IMG/VR virus record: IMGVR_UViG_3300008267_000072
Span: 1 to 64,000 of that record
Length of the DNA stretch: 64,000 nt
Origin: a virus
Strand: one strand, 5' to 3'
Position numbers and translations under genes: made by a program. Each line of letters opens with the position of its first letter. The stretch's first letter is position 1. Positions 1 to 7,708 of the stretch are shown one piece after another. Below the pieces are notes generated by a model that did not search any database, was not told the origin of the DNA, and saw only the letters and a program-made list of their open reading frames with translations.

Positions 1-1
1 T

Positions 2-190
2 TTCTATTGCCCATACATTCCGTTGATGAGCAGTGGTGTTGTTCTTGATCCGTCAACATTCGAACCAGTAGTTAGCTTCATGACTCGTTACGGTTATGTA
101 GAACTAACTAACGCAGCGTCATCTCTTGGTAACGCAGCGGACTACCTAGGTGTTGTTGGTGTAACAACTGCTAACCTATCATTCAGCTAA
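2..190 (+). CDS. 23: Major capsid protein gp23, C-terminal end (partial)
   Basis: The window opens inside this gene; only the last 62 codons are present, ending in TAA at 188-190. The tail reads FYCPYIPLMSSG, then FEPVVSFMTRYGYVE. That matches the end of T4-type major capsid proteins, where a YxPYxPL segment is followed by a conserved (I/F)xTRYG block. The protein forms the hexameric lattice of the head. An intrinsic terminator follows directly, so this is the end of a head-gene transcript whose earlier genes (portal, protease and scaffold in T4-like phages) would lie upstream of the window. The identification rests on the C-terminal motif only. Confidence 0.85.
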   Translation, partial: FYCPYIPLMSSGVVLDPSTFEPVVSFMTRYGYVELTNAASSLGNAADYLGVVGVTTANLSFS

Positions 191-204
191 TAGTTGAAGA
201 AATA

Positions 205-236
205 GAAAAAATAGGCCCTACGGGGCCTATTTTTTT
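205..236 (+). terminator. Intrinsic terminator after gp23
   Basis: An 8-bp stem (211-218 ATAGGCCC with 223-230 GGGCCTAT) closes a 4-nt TACG loop. It is flanked by an A-run on the left and a run of T residues at 230-236. It lies 15-45 nt after the capsid stop codon and could work in both directions. Confidence 0.9.
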
Positions 237-237
237 G

Positions 238-245
238 GATAAATA
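238..245 (+). promoter_or_regulatory. T4-type late promoter motif GATAAATA
   Basis: GATAAATA differs from the T4 late consensus TATAAATA by one base. It lies directly after the gp23 terminator and 17 nt before the ATG at 263, so it fits the promoter for the small cold-shock-like gene. Confidence 0.65.
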
Positions 246-262
246 TTCTAAAGGAGAAAAGT

Positions 263-451
263 ATGTTCACTGGTACAATTTATAAATTTTCTAAAACTCA
301 TGGGTATATTAAACCGGATCGATATGGAAGTTTTGCAGGCGACATACTTTTTGATAAACGAGAATACGATTTTCTTTTATCTGATCGTGTAACCTACGAA
401 CAGTATGAAAAAAATAATAGAAAATACGCATACAATATAGAAAAAATTTAA
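263..451 (+). CDS. Small cold-shock-domain-like protein
   Basis: This 62-residue protein starts at an ATG preceded by AAGGAG. It begins FTGTIYKFSKTHGYIKPD and continues GDILFDKREYDFL. That resembles the first strands of cold-shock proteins, where GxVKxF is followed by KGYGFI and DVFxH, and it ends in an NIEKI strand like the last CSD strand. Cold-shock proteins are OB-fold binders of single-stranded RNA and DNA. The aromatic RNP1 motif is only partly kept (HGYIKPD), so binding is inferred. It stands alone between a late motif and a sigma70-like promoter, right after the capsid gene. A role in late mRNA handling is possible but unproven. Confidence 0.55.
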   Translation: MFTGTIYKFSKTHGYIKPDRYGSFAGDILFDKREYDFLLSDRVTYEQYEKNNRKYAYNIEKI

Positions 452-458
452 AAATTAC

Positions 459-487
459 TTGACAAAGACAAAAAAGAGTATTATAAA
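459..487 (+). promoter_or_regulatory. Sigma70-like promoter
   Basis: TTGACA at 459-464 and TATAAA at 482-487 are 17 nt apart, a near-consensus host-type promoter. Predicted transcription starts near 494, about 29 nt before the GTG at 523. Confidence 0.7.
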
Positions 488-522
488 CAGTATCTGCACC
501 AAACAGTAGAGTGAGGGCTACC

Positions 523-783
523 GTGGAACAAGATACGTTTTGGAATGATATCATTGATACTCTAAAACAATGGCGTCGTAAACATCGTAGTTACGCTCCG
601 CAAATTTACAAAGTTCAAAAAACTTTTGAAACTATGCATATTCAGTATCAAAAGAATATGCAACAACATTTTCAAAAACGATCTGTTGGCAGTCTTGCAC
701 GAGCAGAACAAATAAAGCAAGAGGCCGAGCAGATGTTTAAAAAAATATCAAAATTAGAGTTTTTAGCAACACTATCAAAATAA
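523..783 (+). CDS. Small basic protein of unknown function
   Basis: The frame is open from a GTG at 511, but I prefer the GTG at 523: GAGGG at 513-517 sits 5 nt before it, while 511 has no ribosome-binding site. This gives 86 residues. The protein is helical, rich in Lys, Gln and Arg, and has no Cys and no membrane segment. A central stretch (KTFETMHIQYQKNMQQHF) and the C-terminal part look amphipathic, so it may form a helical bundle or bind nucleic acid. I do not recognise a family. It has its own sigma70-like promoter and terminator, so it is probably an independently expressed early or middle gene. Confidence 0.6.
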   Translation: MEQDTFWNDIIDTLKQWRRKHRSYAPQIYKVQKTFETMHIQYQKNMQQHFQKRSVGSLARAEQIKQEAEQMFKKISKLEFLATLSK

Positions 784-806
784 TCCGCCTGGTGCGGATT
801 TTTTTA
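782..806 (+). terminator. Intrinsic terminator
   Basis: The stem AATCCGC (782-788) pairs with GCGGATT (794-800) around a 5-nt loop, followed by a T-run to 805. It overlaps the stop codon of the preceding small gene. A second weak hairpin (ATGGGT/ACCCAT, 806-822) follows. Confidence 0.85.
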
Positions 807-834
807 TGGGTATATAACCCATTTCTTCTTATTT

Positions 835-842
835 GATAAATA
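835..842 (+). promoter_or_regulatory. Late promoter motif GATAAATA with 80-nt leader
   Basis: GATAAATA lies 82 nt upstream of the 157-residue structural gene. The leader between them (843-923) is locally GC-rich (around 880-900) and ends in AAGGAG before the ATG at 924. No convincing gene is seen in the leader. Confidence 0.65.
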
Positions 843-923
843 CTATGTCAAGAGTGTGCCTTACAGCATACTTTATGCGGAAACCCGCCGCGTAGACCTA
901 GAACGTCAATTAAGGAGAAAACA

Positions 924-1397
924 ATGGGACGTCCACTACCAAGAAAATTATTCGGTCCTACAGATGCAACAACACCAGCATCGGGAGATACATGGTCAGC
1001 AGATGGTGCTGACCCACAGGGCCGTACACTAACATCACAAGCACAAAACTGGAACAAAGGTTATAACATTCCAGTTTACAAAGCACGTATTACTGGTCAA
1101 CCTATGGACAGTATGGGAACAGGATCTGGTCCGTACATTCTATCACAAAAAGGTTCTAGAAAATTTAAAGTAAGAACTGACAACGGCGACGGCATTTGTA
1201 AATTAGTCAACGACGACGACAGTTCGGTATTAGCAGAAGGCGAAATGGTACTACAAGGCTTTATTACTGCCGACGGTTCACCAATTTATTTACAAAGAAT
1301 TACTAAAAGAAGAGCATACGACTTTAGTGGAAATGCTTACTCATGGTATGTAGATAACGATTCAACTGCAAATATCATCATGTTGACTGCTATCTAA
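924..1397 (+). CDS. Putative virion structural protein
   Basis: This 157-residue protein starts at an ATG with AAGGAG 8 nt upstream and is the first gene after a late promoter motif. The N-terminus is a low-complexity, Gly/Thr/Pro-rich linker (FGPTDATTPASGDTWSAD). The C-terminal half (KFKVRTDNGDGICKLV onward) looks like a small beta-rich domain. No enzyme motif is seen. Position at the head of the fibre operon and composition suggest a small tail or capsid accessory protein. I cannot name a family. Confidence 0.6.
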   Translation: MGRPLPRKLFGPTDATTPASGDTWSADGADPQGRTLTSQAQNWNKGYNIPVYKARITGQPMDSMGTGSGPYILSQKGSRKFKVRTDNGDGICKLVNDDDSSVLAEGEMVLQGFITADGSPIYLQRITKRRAYDFSGNAYSWYVDNDSTANIIMLTAI

Positions 1398-1409
1398 TAG
1401 GAGTTTAAG

Positions 1410-2462
1410 ATGGCCAAGTCTAAAGTTAATAACTACGGTGTAGATCTATTAAGAAATTCAATCAACAGCGGCGGCGTAATTGAGTTTGACGTCGGCAGCG
1501 GTACGGTATTAATTAATGGTAATCTAAATGTAAGCGGCGAAACTTCATCATTTGAAGTTCAAGATTTATTAATAACAGACAAAACCATCACTGTAAACAA
1601 CGGCGAAACCGGAGGCGGCATAGGCGCCGCCTCTGTAACTCCGAGTGATAAAGAAGCCGGTATAATTTTTGATAGAGGAACTTTACCCAATGGAGAATTC
1701 TTCTTTCAGGAAACCAAAGGATTTTTAGATTCTCAAACCGGTACACATACCGACGGTGCATTTGTTTTACAAAAAGATACAAATGCACTAGTTGGGTTGT
1801 ACACAAACTATGTCGGTACAACTGGTAACAATGATCTTATATTATTAGGATATGGTCCAACTGTTGGCGGAACAAATAATGCCGTTGTTACTGTAACTGG
1901 AACCAATGAATACGAAAAGAACATTTATGCTTATACAGGAAGCAACATTACATTTAATGGATCGAATCCTGATAAGTTAGCAACACCCTCTGATGATGAT
2001 GCACTTCCTAACGTAAAACTTTTAGTTGACTATGTAAGAACTTATCATCTTTATAACTTTCAACAAAAAATATCCGAAGGTGATACAGAAGTTGAAGTGT
2101 TTGATACCAGTGCCGGCGATCCAGTTAGCAAGACTGCTATTAAGATTAACAATATCACAGTTGTTGAAGTTTTTGAAGATCAAACAAACATCGAAGATGT
2201 TGTAGTTTCTGACAACACAATTTCGGTACTATCAACAAACGAAGATCTAGTATTGTCTGGTAATGGAACAGGATCAGTGCAAATTCCTGAGACATTGCTT
2301 TTTACAAAAAGTTCCGATCCAATTGCTCCTGCAGACGGTGTTAAACTTTATTCTAAAGTTGAAGCAGATGGCGGAACAGGCTTATATTTTGTAAATGAAA
2401 ATTCTACTAGAGATGAAATCATAAGCAGAAACAAAGCATTATTGTATAGTATTATATTTTAA
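1410..2462 (+). CDS. Putative tail fibre/structural protein
   Basis: A 350-residue beta-rich protein dominated by Gly, Asn, Thr and Val. Near residue 30 it carries GTVLINGNLNVSGETS, a short motif that recurs as GTVLINGDLRVTGNATG in the 1598-residue protein downstream and as DVDGNLNVDG in the 2716-residue fibre, so these proteins share a fibre building block. It starts 12 nt after the previous gene with TAGGAG before the ATG. No catalytic motif is seen. It most likely belongs to the same tail-fibre or baseplate-attached assembly as its neighbours. Confidence 0.65.
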   Translation: MAKSKVNNYGVDLLRNSINSGGVIEFDVGSGTVLINGNLNVSGETSSFEVQDLLITDKTITVNNGETGGGIGAASVTPSDKEAGIIFDRGTLPNGEFFFQETKGFLDSQTGTHTDGAFVLQKDTNALVGLYTNYVGTTGNNDLILLGYGPTVGGTNNAVVTVTGTNEYEKNIYAYTGSNITFNGSNPDKLATPSDDDALPNVKLLVDYVRTYHLYNFQQKISEGDTEVEVFDTSAGDPVSKTAIKINNITVVEVFEDQTNIEDVVVSDNTISVLSTNEDLVLSGNGTGSVQIPETLLFTKSSDPIAPADGVKLYSKVEADGGTGLYFVNENSTRDEIISRNKALLYSIIF

Positions 2463-2474
2463 GGAAATAACAAG

Positions 2475-2804
2475 ATGGCAATTACAAGTGCATTAATTCA
2501 AGAAACAGATACAATAATACTAACTGTACCAGCAGGCGAAAAATATGCTATAACTACTTTGTTAGTATGCAACTACTCAACCAGTACAAACTCTATCTAC
2601 GATAGTTCGTTTGACATGCATGTTATACTTGGCAGCGGCACTAAAAGCAATGCTAATAAAATTCTTAACAATGTATCAATGCCTGCACAGGAAACATTTA
2701 CATTTAGTGTTGAAAGACTAATTCTAGAAGGCGGAGACAGAGTTCTCTTAATCAGCCCTGACTCAGACAAATTAAGTGCAACAATTAGCTACCTGGAAGT
2801 ATAA
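2475..2804 (+). CDS. Small putative structural protein
   Basis: A 109-residue beta-strand-rich protein. Segments such as TIILTVPAGEKYAITTLLV and FTFSVERLILEGGDRVLL alternate hydrophobic and polar residues, as in a compact beta-sandwich. It has no signal peptide, enzyme motif or Cys pattern beyond a single Cys. Its stop codon overlaps the start of the 1598-residue gene (TAATG at 2802-2806), which implies coupled translation. It is probably a fibre-associated or adaptor protein, inferred from context. Confidence 0.55.
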   Translation: MAITSALIQETDTIILTVPAGEKYAITTLLVCNYSTSTNSIYDSSFDMHVILGSGTKSNANKILNNVSMPAQETFTFSVERLILEGGDRVLLISPDSDKLSATISYLEV

Positions 2805-5800
2805 TGAAATATATTAAAGAACAAAACTTACACGAAAGAAAAGTCAAAGATCGTTCGCTGATTATCAAAGGCGACGGCTCTATTGAAATTACTCCAACAA
2901 ACGGAACTGTTTTAATTAACGGTGACCTGCGTGTAACAGGAAATGCAACTGGTCCTGCAAACAGTTTAACATATTATGTATCGCTAGAAGGCAATGATGC
3001 AAACGACGGACTTGGGTCAAGTTCTGATAGAGCAAAAAGAACTATTAAATCTGCTGTCGAAGCAGCACCGGTGGGTGCTACAATTCAACTAGCACCTGGC
3101 GATTACTATGAAAACAATCCTATAACATTAAAAGAGCGTCAAACTGTTAGAGGCGATAGTTTACGTAATACACAAATTTGGCCACTTAACAATCAAGATG
3201 ACATCTTCTTTGTAGATAATGCTTGCTATATTTTTCAAGTTACATTCAGAGGATTGAGAGATCCGGGTTGGTGTGTAAGAATTAAGCCTGGAGCATTAGT
3301 TACTACTTCGCCATATGTGCAAAACTGTTCTAACCTTAACGGACCTTGGCTAAACGACGGTACTGAGTTTGTTCCTTTTGAAACTGTTCAGATCGAAGGC
3401 GTTACTCCGGGTGCAAGACCAATTATCAATAATCCGGATGTTCCGCTAGGAAAGCGTGTAAACGAAACCGGTGGCGGCAATGGTATGCTTGTTGACGGTA
3501 ATGAATACGATCAACGATCACTGGTGTTCTCAATGGTATGTGATGCGTTTACACAAATTGCACAAGGCGGTATTGGTTTTCATATTACCAACTTTGGTTA
3601 TACACAGATTGTTAGTTGCTTTACAGTTTTTTGTCGTACGGGGTTCTTAACCACCAACGGTGGCTATCTATCAATTTCAAACTCAGTTAGCGACTTTGGT
3701 ACATTTGGACTTATTGCTGACGGATTATTTGAAGAAGTCTATACTACTGCTAGACCAGTACAAGATTATTTCTCAACAGTTGCTAGCGTTACAGTTACAA
3801 ATCAAGGAGCATCATATGTAAATGCTCCAACAGTGATAATTGATCTTCCTGAAACACCAGGTGGTGTTCAAGCAACTGCTACAGCAAGTATTGATCTTGC
3901 AACCGGAAAAGTTACATCAGTTTCTGTACAAAATGCTGGTAGCGGATATACTAGTGTTCCAAACATTGCGTTTGTTGGCGGCGGCTTTACTGTTCTAGCA
4001 GAAGCAACTGTTAACTTATCTACAAATAGAAGTATAACAGTAAACAGTTTACGAGATGTTCCTCAGGTTGGTAGTGTTATACAATTCGAAGGTGATGATA
4101 CAAAATATTATATTACCGAAACTATTACAAGTGTTCAACCGTTTATCTACGACGAATCTGTATGTCGCAGAGATGTAAGAAGAATAGTTGATGCAGTGGT
4201 TGGCGATATGGTAATGGGTACAAACTATCAAGCAATTGCTGCTGGTAGAAGTTATCTAAGATCAACATCGCAAAAAGTTTTACTAGAGCAACTAGAACCA
4301 ACAATCTACGGTATTGAAGCCGCTAGAGATGCAATGCTTGAAAGAATTCCTGATAGCGATCCTTCAAACGAAACTGCTCGTTACGAAATTATCGAACGCT
4401 TTGCAATTATTACTAATATAATACAACAAGGTGATAGTACCAGCGCACCTGATATTGTGTACAATGATTTAGTAACTATTGATTCGGGTGTTATTGCAGC
4501 AAAAGATAATATTGTTGCAAACAGAGACTTTATTATTGAAGAATTAACAAAGTACATTGCAGAACAATTTACAGATCTGTCTTACAATCAAGATAAGTGT
4601 GAAAGAGATGTTAGACTAATCACTGCCGCAGTAACTTATGACGTTGCACTAGGAACAAACTTTAATGCTGTAACTGCTGGAAAAGCCTATCTACGTGCAA
4701 ATGCTGCAAATGTTGAATTAAAACAAAAAACACAAACATTAGACAGTTTCACTTACTTAAAGAGTCAGATTGCAGGACTAAGTGCTGTCAATACTGTTGC
4801 TACTGCTCTTTCTCGAGCAAATGCTGCAATGGACGAAATACTTGAGATTATCGAACAGGGTGATAGTACTAGTGCAGACGATCTTGTGTTTGCTTCGCCT
4901 ACCGGCGGATTAGTATCAAGAACAAATGCAAAAGATCAATTAAGAGCCAACAGAGCATTTATTATTGCAGAAATTATTGCATATATTGCTGAAGAATTTC
5001 CGACACTAGTATATGATATTGATCGTTGTGCAAGAGATGTTGGTTACATAGTAGACGCATTATCATATGACATATTGTACGGTGGTAACAGTGGAACAAG
5101 AACCAGCGCAGACGCATATTTTGTAGGAACAATTAATCAATTAGGCGCTGGCGAAACTACAGCAACAGTTTCTGCTTATCAACGTCTACAAAACGTAGTA
5201 TTGAGTGTTGTGCAAGGTATTGCAGTAAGTGTTACAACAGGTAACACAGAATCACAGGACTTTTCCAGCGGCAATGGTACCAGTGTTGAAGGTGACACTG
5301 CAACAACATTAATTGGATATATTATCGAAGTATTAGAAGATGGGTCAACTGCAAATCTAGTTGAAATCGAATACCCCAGTTACGTATGGGCTGCTAGTAC
5401 AATACAAAGTGCTGCTAATGCAATATTTGCACAAAGAAATACTTTTGCTACAAACGTCACTGCCTACATATTAACAAATTACCCATCCTTTACATACGAT
5501 AGAGAAAAATGCAAACGTGACGTTGGATTAATTGTTGATGCAGTTGCAAGAGACATGCGTCTTGGAACGAATCACAACGGAATTGTTGCAGGTAATGCAT
5601 ATAGAAGAGCAACTGCTAGTGTAGTAGATGCAGAACAATTACCGGCAACAATACTAGCATTGAGATTCCTAAAATCAGAACTTGAAACTTTTGCAGCAAC
5701 AAACACAACTGCACTAACAAGAGTTAGAGATAGCATGGATGCACTTCTTAACATTGTTGAATACGATGTATTACCTAGCGAAGGAATGACATTTCCTGCA

Positions 5801-7600
5801 CCAGGAACAGCAAGTCAAGCAAGAATTGACGCTGCAAGACAACTACAAGACAACAGAACGTTCTTGGTTGAAGAAACAATAGCATTTACTAATGTAAATT
5901 ATCCTTCGTTATCGTATGACGAAGATAAGTGCCGAAGAGATGCTGGTTATATAATTGACGGTGTAACACACGATTTATTATACGGTGGTAACAGAAGTAC
6001 ACTAATTTCTGCTAGAGCATATTTTGATGATGGTGCTTCTACTATTCTTGGACAAGAAACTGAAACTGTTGATGCACTCGAAAGATTAAGAGATGTAGCA
6101 ACAGATGTTATAGAAGGTGCCGCAGTTATTAAAACTCCGGGCAACCCAGAAAGTCAGATTTTAACTCCAGGATTTGGTACATCAACTGAAAGTGCTGAAT
6201 CAGCAGATCTATTTAATATTGTAATTAATGCTATCACCGGTGGACTTGTAACAACTCCACAAAACGATGATCCTGACTATAGTTGGATTACTTCTGCTAT
6301 TACAATAATTGCATCGAACATGCTTACCGGCAGCGAAACCATACAACAGTCGGTAATTGATTATATTACAAATAACATTATTGGATTTTCGTATAACATC
6401 GAAAAGTGTGAAAGAGACACTGGTTATATTATTGATGCCGCAGTATACGACATGATGTATGGCGGAAATCTACAAACTAGACGTGCAATGGAAGCATATT
6501 ATAGCAATGCTGTTATTGTAGGTCAAGAAGATATAACTGAGTTTTCATATAAACATCTAGCAAGTGTAATGAGCAATGTTTCTAGAAACATTGCAATTAC
6601 ACCTAGCGAAGGTGTTACACTTACACAAACACTTATTACTCCTGGCGGCAGCACAAATGCAGCCAACACATTGTCAATATTAATTAATAAAATTGCAGAT
6701 GTTATAGGTGGTGCAGCATTACCAACTGAAATAGGTCATTCTTACGAAACATTAAATTCTGGAGATCTAAACAACAGACGAATAACGATACTTGCAGACT
6801 TAGACAACATCGAAGATGAAGCAATTTTTGATCTTAACTTAGAATACGGCGGCGTTTCTATTCTATCATTATTCCCGGGTGTAGTTTTTGTACTCGAAAA
6901 TACTCTTGCTAGTTTGCAAAATGTAAGCACTATTTCGACAGCAGGACATGCGTTTGAATATGTAGGTGCGGGTATTACCTATAACGCTTTACCATTCTTT
7001 GGTGGCACACCAATACAAGCAAACCAAGTTGTTGAAACTAATACAGGTAAAGTTTTCTGGACAAGTTCTGACCAAATTGGTAACTTTGAAGTAGGTAATT
7101 ACTTTAATGTTAACGCTCTTACTGGCGCTATTACACTAAATGCTAACCAACTTAACTTATCAGGTATTTCTAGTCTTGGACCATTCCAAAGAGACGGTAT
7201 TCCGGTTGGAGTTACTCTAAATGAAGTTAGTGACAGTACTGATCTTATAGCCAGTACAGGTGTTGCAGCAAGTGATACTGTTCCAACACAAAATGCAGTT
7301 GTAAATTATGTTGAAAACAGATATCTTAATAAAATAACCGGCGGAACAGTTAACGGTAACGTAACAGTAGACGGATCGTTGATACTAACAAACATTAACC
7401 TAGAAGTTCAATACGGTGGCACTGGTGCAAGTACATTTACCATCAACGGTATCGTTTATGGCGACGGCACAGATCCGTTACAAGTAACTGACGCAGCAGG
7501 TACCAGTGATGCTACAACTTCTTATCAAATATTAACTGTAACCAGTGATGTAGATGCAACTCCAATTTGGACAGATACAATAGACGGTGGCAGTTTCTAA
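2804..7600 (+). CDS. Giant modular virion adhesin with six YD-KCxRD repeats
   Basis: A 1598-residue protein. Residues ~20-45 carry the GTVLINGDLRVTG fibre motif. Residues ~60-330 look like a right-handed beta-helix (YYVSLEGNDANDG, then GDYYENNPI, then ETVQIEGVTPG), as in many phage adhesins. A helical module with the core Y(D/N)xxKCxRDxxxIxDA, then a GTN or GGN turn, recurs six times, at roughly residues 449, 593, 736, 898, 1038 and 1197. Near residue 1385 is a GHAFEYVGAGITYNALP module, followed by a Gly/Thr-rich C-terminal tail. Repeats and modules recur in the 2716-residue neighbour. It presumably forms part of the host-recognition apparatus. The function of the KCxRD module is unknown. Confidence 0.8.
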   Translation: MKYIKEQNLHERKVKDRSLIIKGDGSIEITPTNGTVLINGDLRVTGNATGPANSLTYYVSLEGNDANDGLGSSSDRAKRTIKSAVEAAPVGATIQLAPGDYYENNPITLKERQTVRGDSLRNTQIWPLNNQDDIFFVDNACYIFQVTFRGLRDPGWCVRIKPGALVTTSPYVQNCSNLNGPWLNDGTEFVPFETVQIEGVTPGARPIINNPDVPLGKRVNETGGGNGMLVDGNEYDQRSLVFSMVCDAFTQIAQGGIGFHITNFGYTQIVSCFTVFCRTGFLTTNGGYLSISNSVSDFGTFGLIADGLFEEVYTTARPVQDYFSTVASVTVTNQGASYVNAPTVIIDLPETPGGVQATATASIDLATGKVTSVSVQNAGSGYTSVPNIAFVGGGFTVLAEATVNLSTNRSITVNSLRDVPQVGSVIQFEGDDTKYYITETITSVQPFIYDESVCRRDVRRIVDAVVGDMVMGTNYQAIAAGRSYLRSTSQKVLLEQLEPTIYGIEAARDAMLERIPDSDPSNETARYEIIERFAIITNIIQQGDSTSAPDIVYNDLVTIDSGVIAAKDNIVANRDFIIEELTKYIAEQFTDLSYNQDKCERDVRLITAAVTYDVALGTNFNAVTAGKAYLRANAANVELKQKTQTLDSFTYLKSQIAGLSAVNTVATALSRANAAMDEILEIIEQGDSTSADDLVFASPTGGLVSRTNAKDQLRANRAFIIAEIIAYIAEEFPTLVYDIDRCARDVGYIVDALSYDILYGGNSGTRTSADAYFVGTINQLGAGETTATVSAYQRLQNVVLSVVQGIAVSVTTGNTESQDFSSGNGTSVEGDTATTLIGYIIEVLEDGSTANLVEIEYPSYVWAASTIQSAANAIFAQRNTFATNVTAYILTNYPSFTYDREKCKRDVGLIVDAVARDMRLGTNHNGIVAGNAYRRATASVVDAEQLPATILALRFLKSELETFAATNTTALTRVRDSMDALLNIVEYDVLPSEGMTFPAPGTASQARIDAARQLQDNRTFLVEETIAFTNVNYPSLSYDEDKCRRDAGYIIDGVTHDLLYGGNRSTLISARAYFDDGASTILGQETETVDALERLRDVATDVIEGAAVIKTPGNPESQILTPGFGTSTESAESADLFNIVINAITGGLVTTPQNDDPDYSWITSAITIIASNMLTGSETIQQSVIDYITNNIIGFSYNIEKCERDTGYIIDAAVYDMMYGGNLQTRRAMEAYYSNAVIVGQEDITEFSYKHLASVMSNVSRNIAITPSEGVTLTQTLITPGGSTNAANTLSILINKIADVIGGAALPTEIGHSYETLNSGDLNNRRITILADLDNIEDEAIFDLNLEYGGVSILSLFPGVVFVLENTLASLQNVSTISTAGHAFEYVGAGITYNALPFFGGTPIQANQVVETNTGKVFWTSSDQIGNFEVGNYFNVNALTGAITLNANQLNLSGISSLGPFQRDGIPVGVTLNEVSDSTDLIASTGVAASDTVPTQNAVVNYVENRYLNKITGGTVNGNVTVDGSLILTNINLEVQYGGTGASTFTINGIVYGDGTDPLQVTDAAGTSDATTSYQILTVTSDVDATPIWTDTIDGGSF

Positions 7601-7614
7601 AACGCTGCCACCGT
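7584..7614 (+). terminator. Hairpin spanning a stop codon (possible terminator)
   Basis: A 10-bp stem ACGGTGGCAG (7584-7593) pairs with CTGCCACCGT (7605-7614) around an 11-nt loop that contains the TAA stop. Only a weak pyrimidine tract follows, so it may terminate inefficiently or stabilise the 3' end. Confidence 0.6.
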
Positions 7615-7623
7615 ATTCTCTTT

Positions 7624-7631
7624 GATAAATA
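7624..7631 (+). promoter_or_regulatory. Late promoter motif GATAAATA with structured leader
   Basis: GATAAATA lies 77 nt before the 2716-residue fibre gene. The leader contains a small perfect hairpin (GACCG/CGGTC near 7657-7667) and ends in TAGGAGA before the ATG at 7709. Confidence 0.65.
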
Positions 7632-7708
7632 AATTTAACAATGATTACTATCATTTAACTCTGGGCGACCGTCGGTCCTGACCCGTACCTAAATAGGAGA
7701 CAGCCGTA

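Noticed and set aside
845-895. 16-codon frame in the leader of the first structural gene
   Set aside because: It starts 2 nt after the late motif, before any predicted transcript start, and has no support beyond being open.
7632-7708. Riboswitch in the fibre leader
   Set aside because: Only a short hairpin is visible; no known riboswitch core could be recognised.
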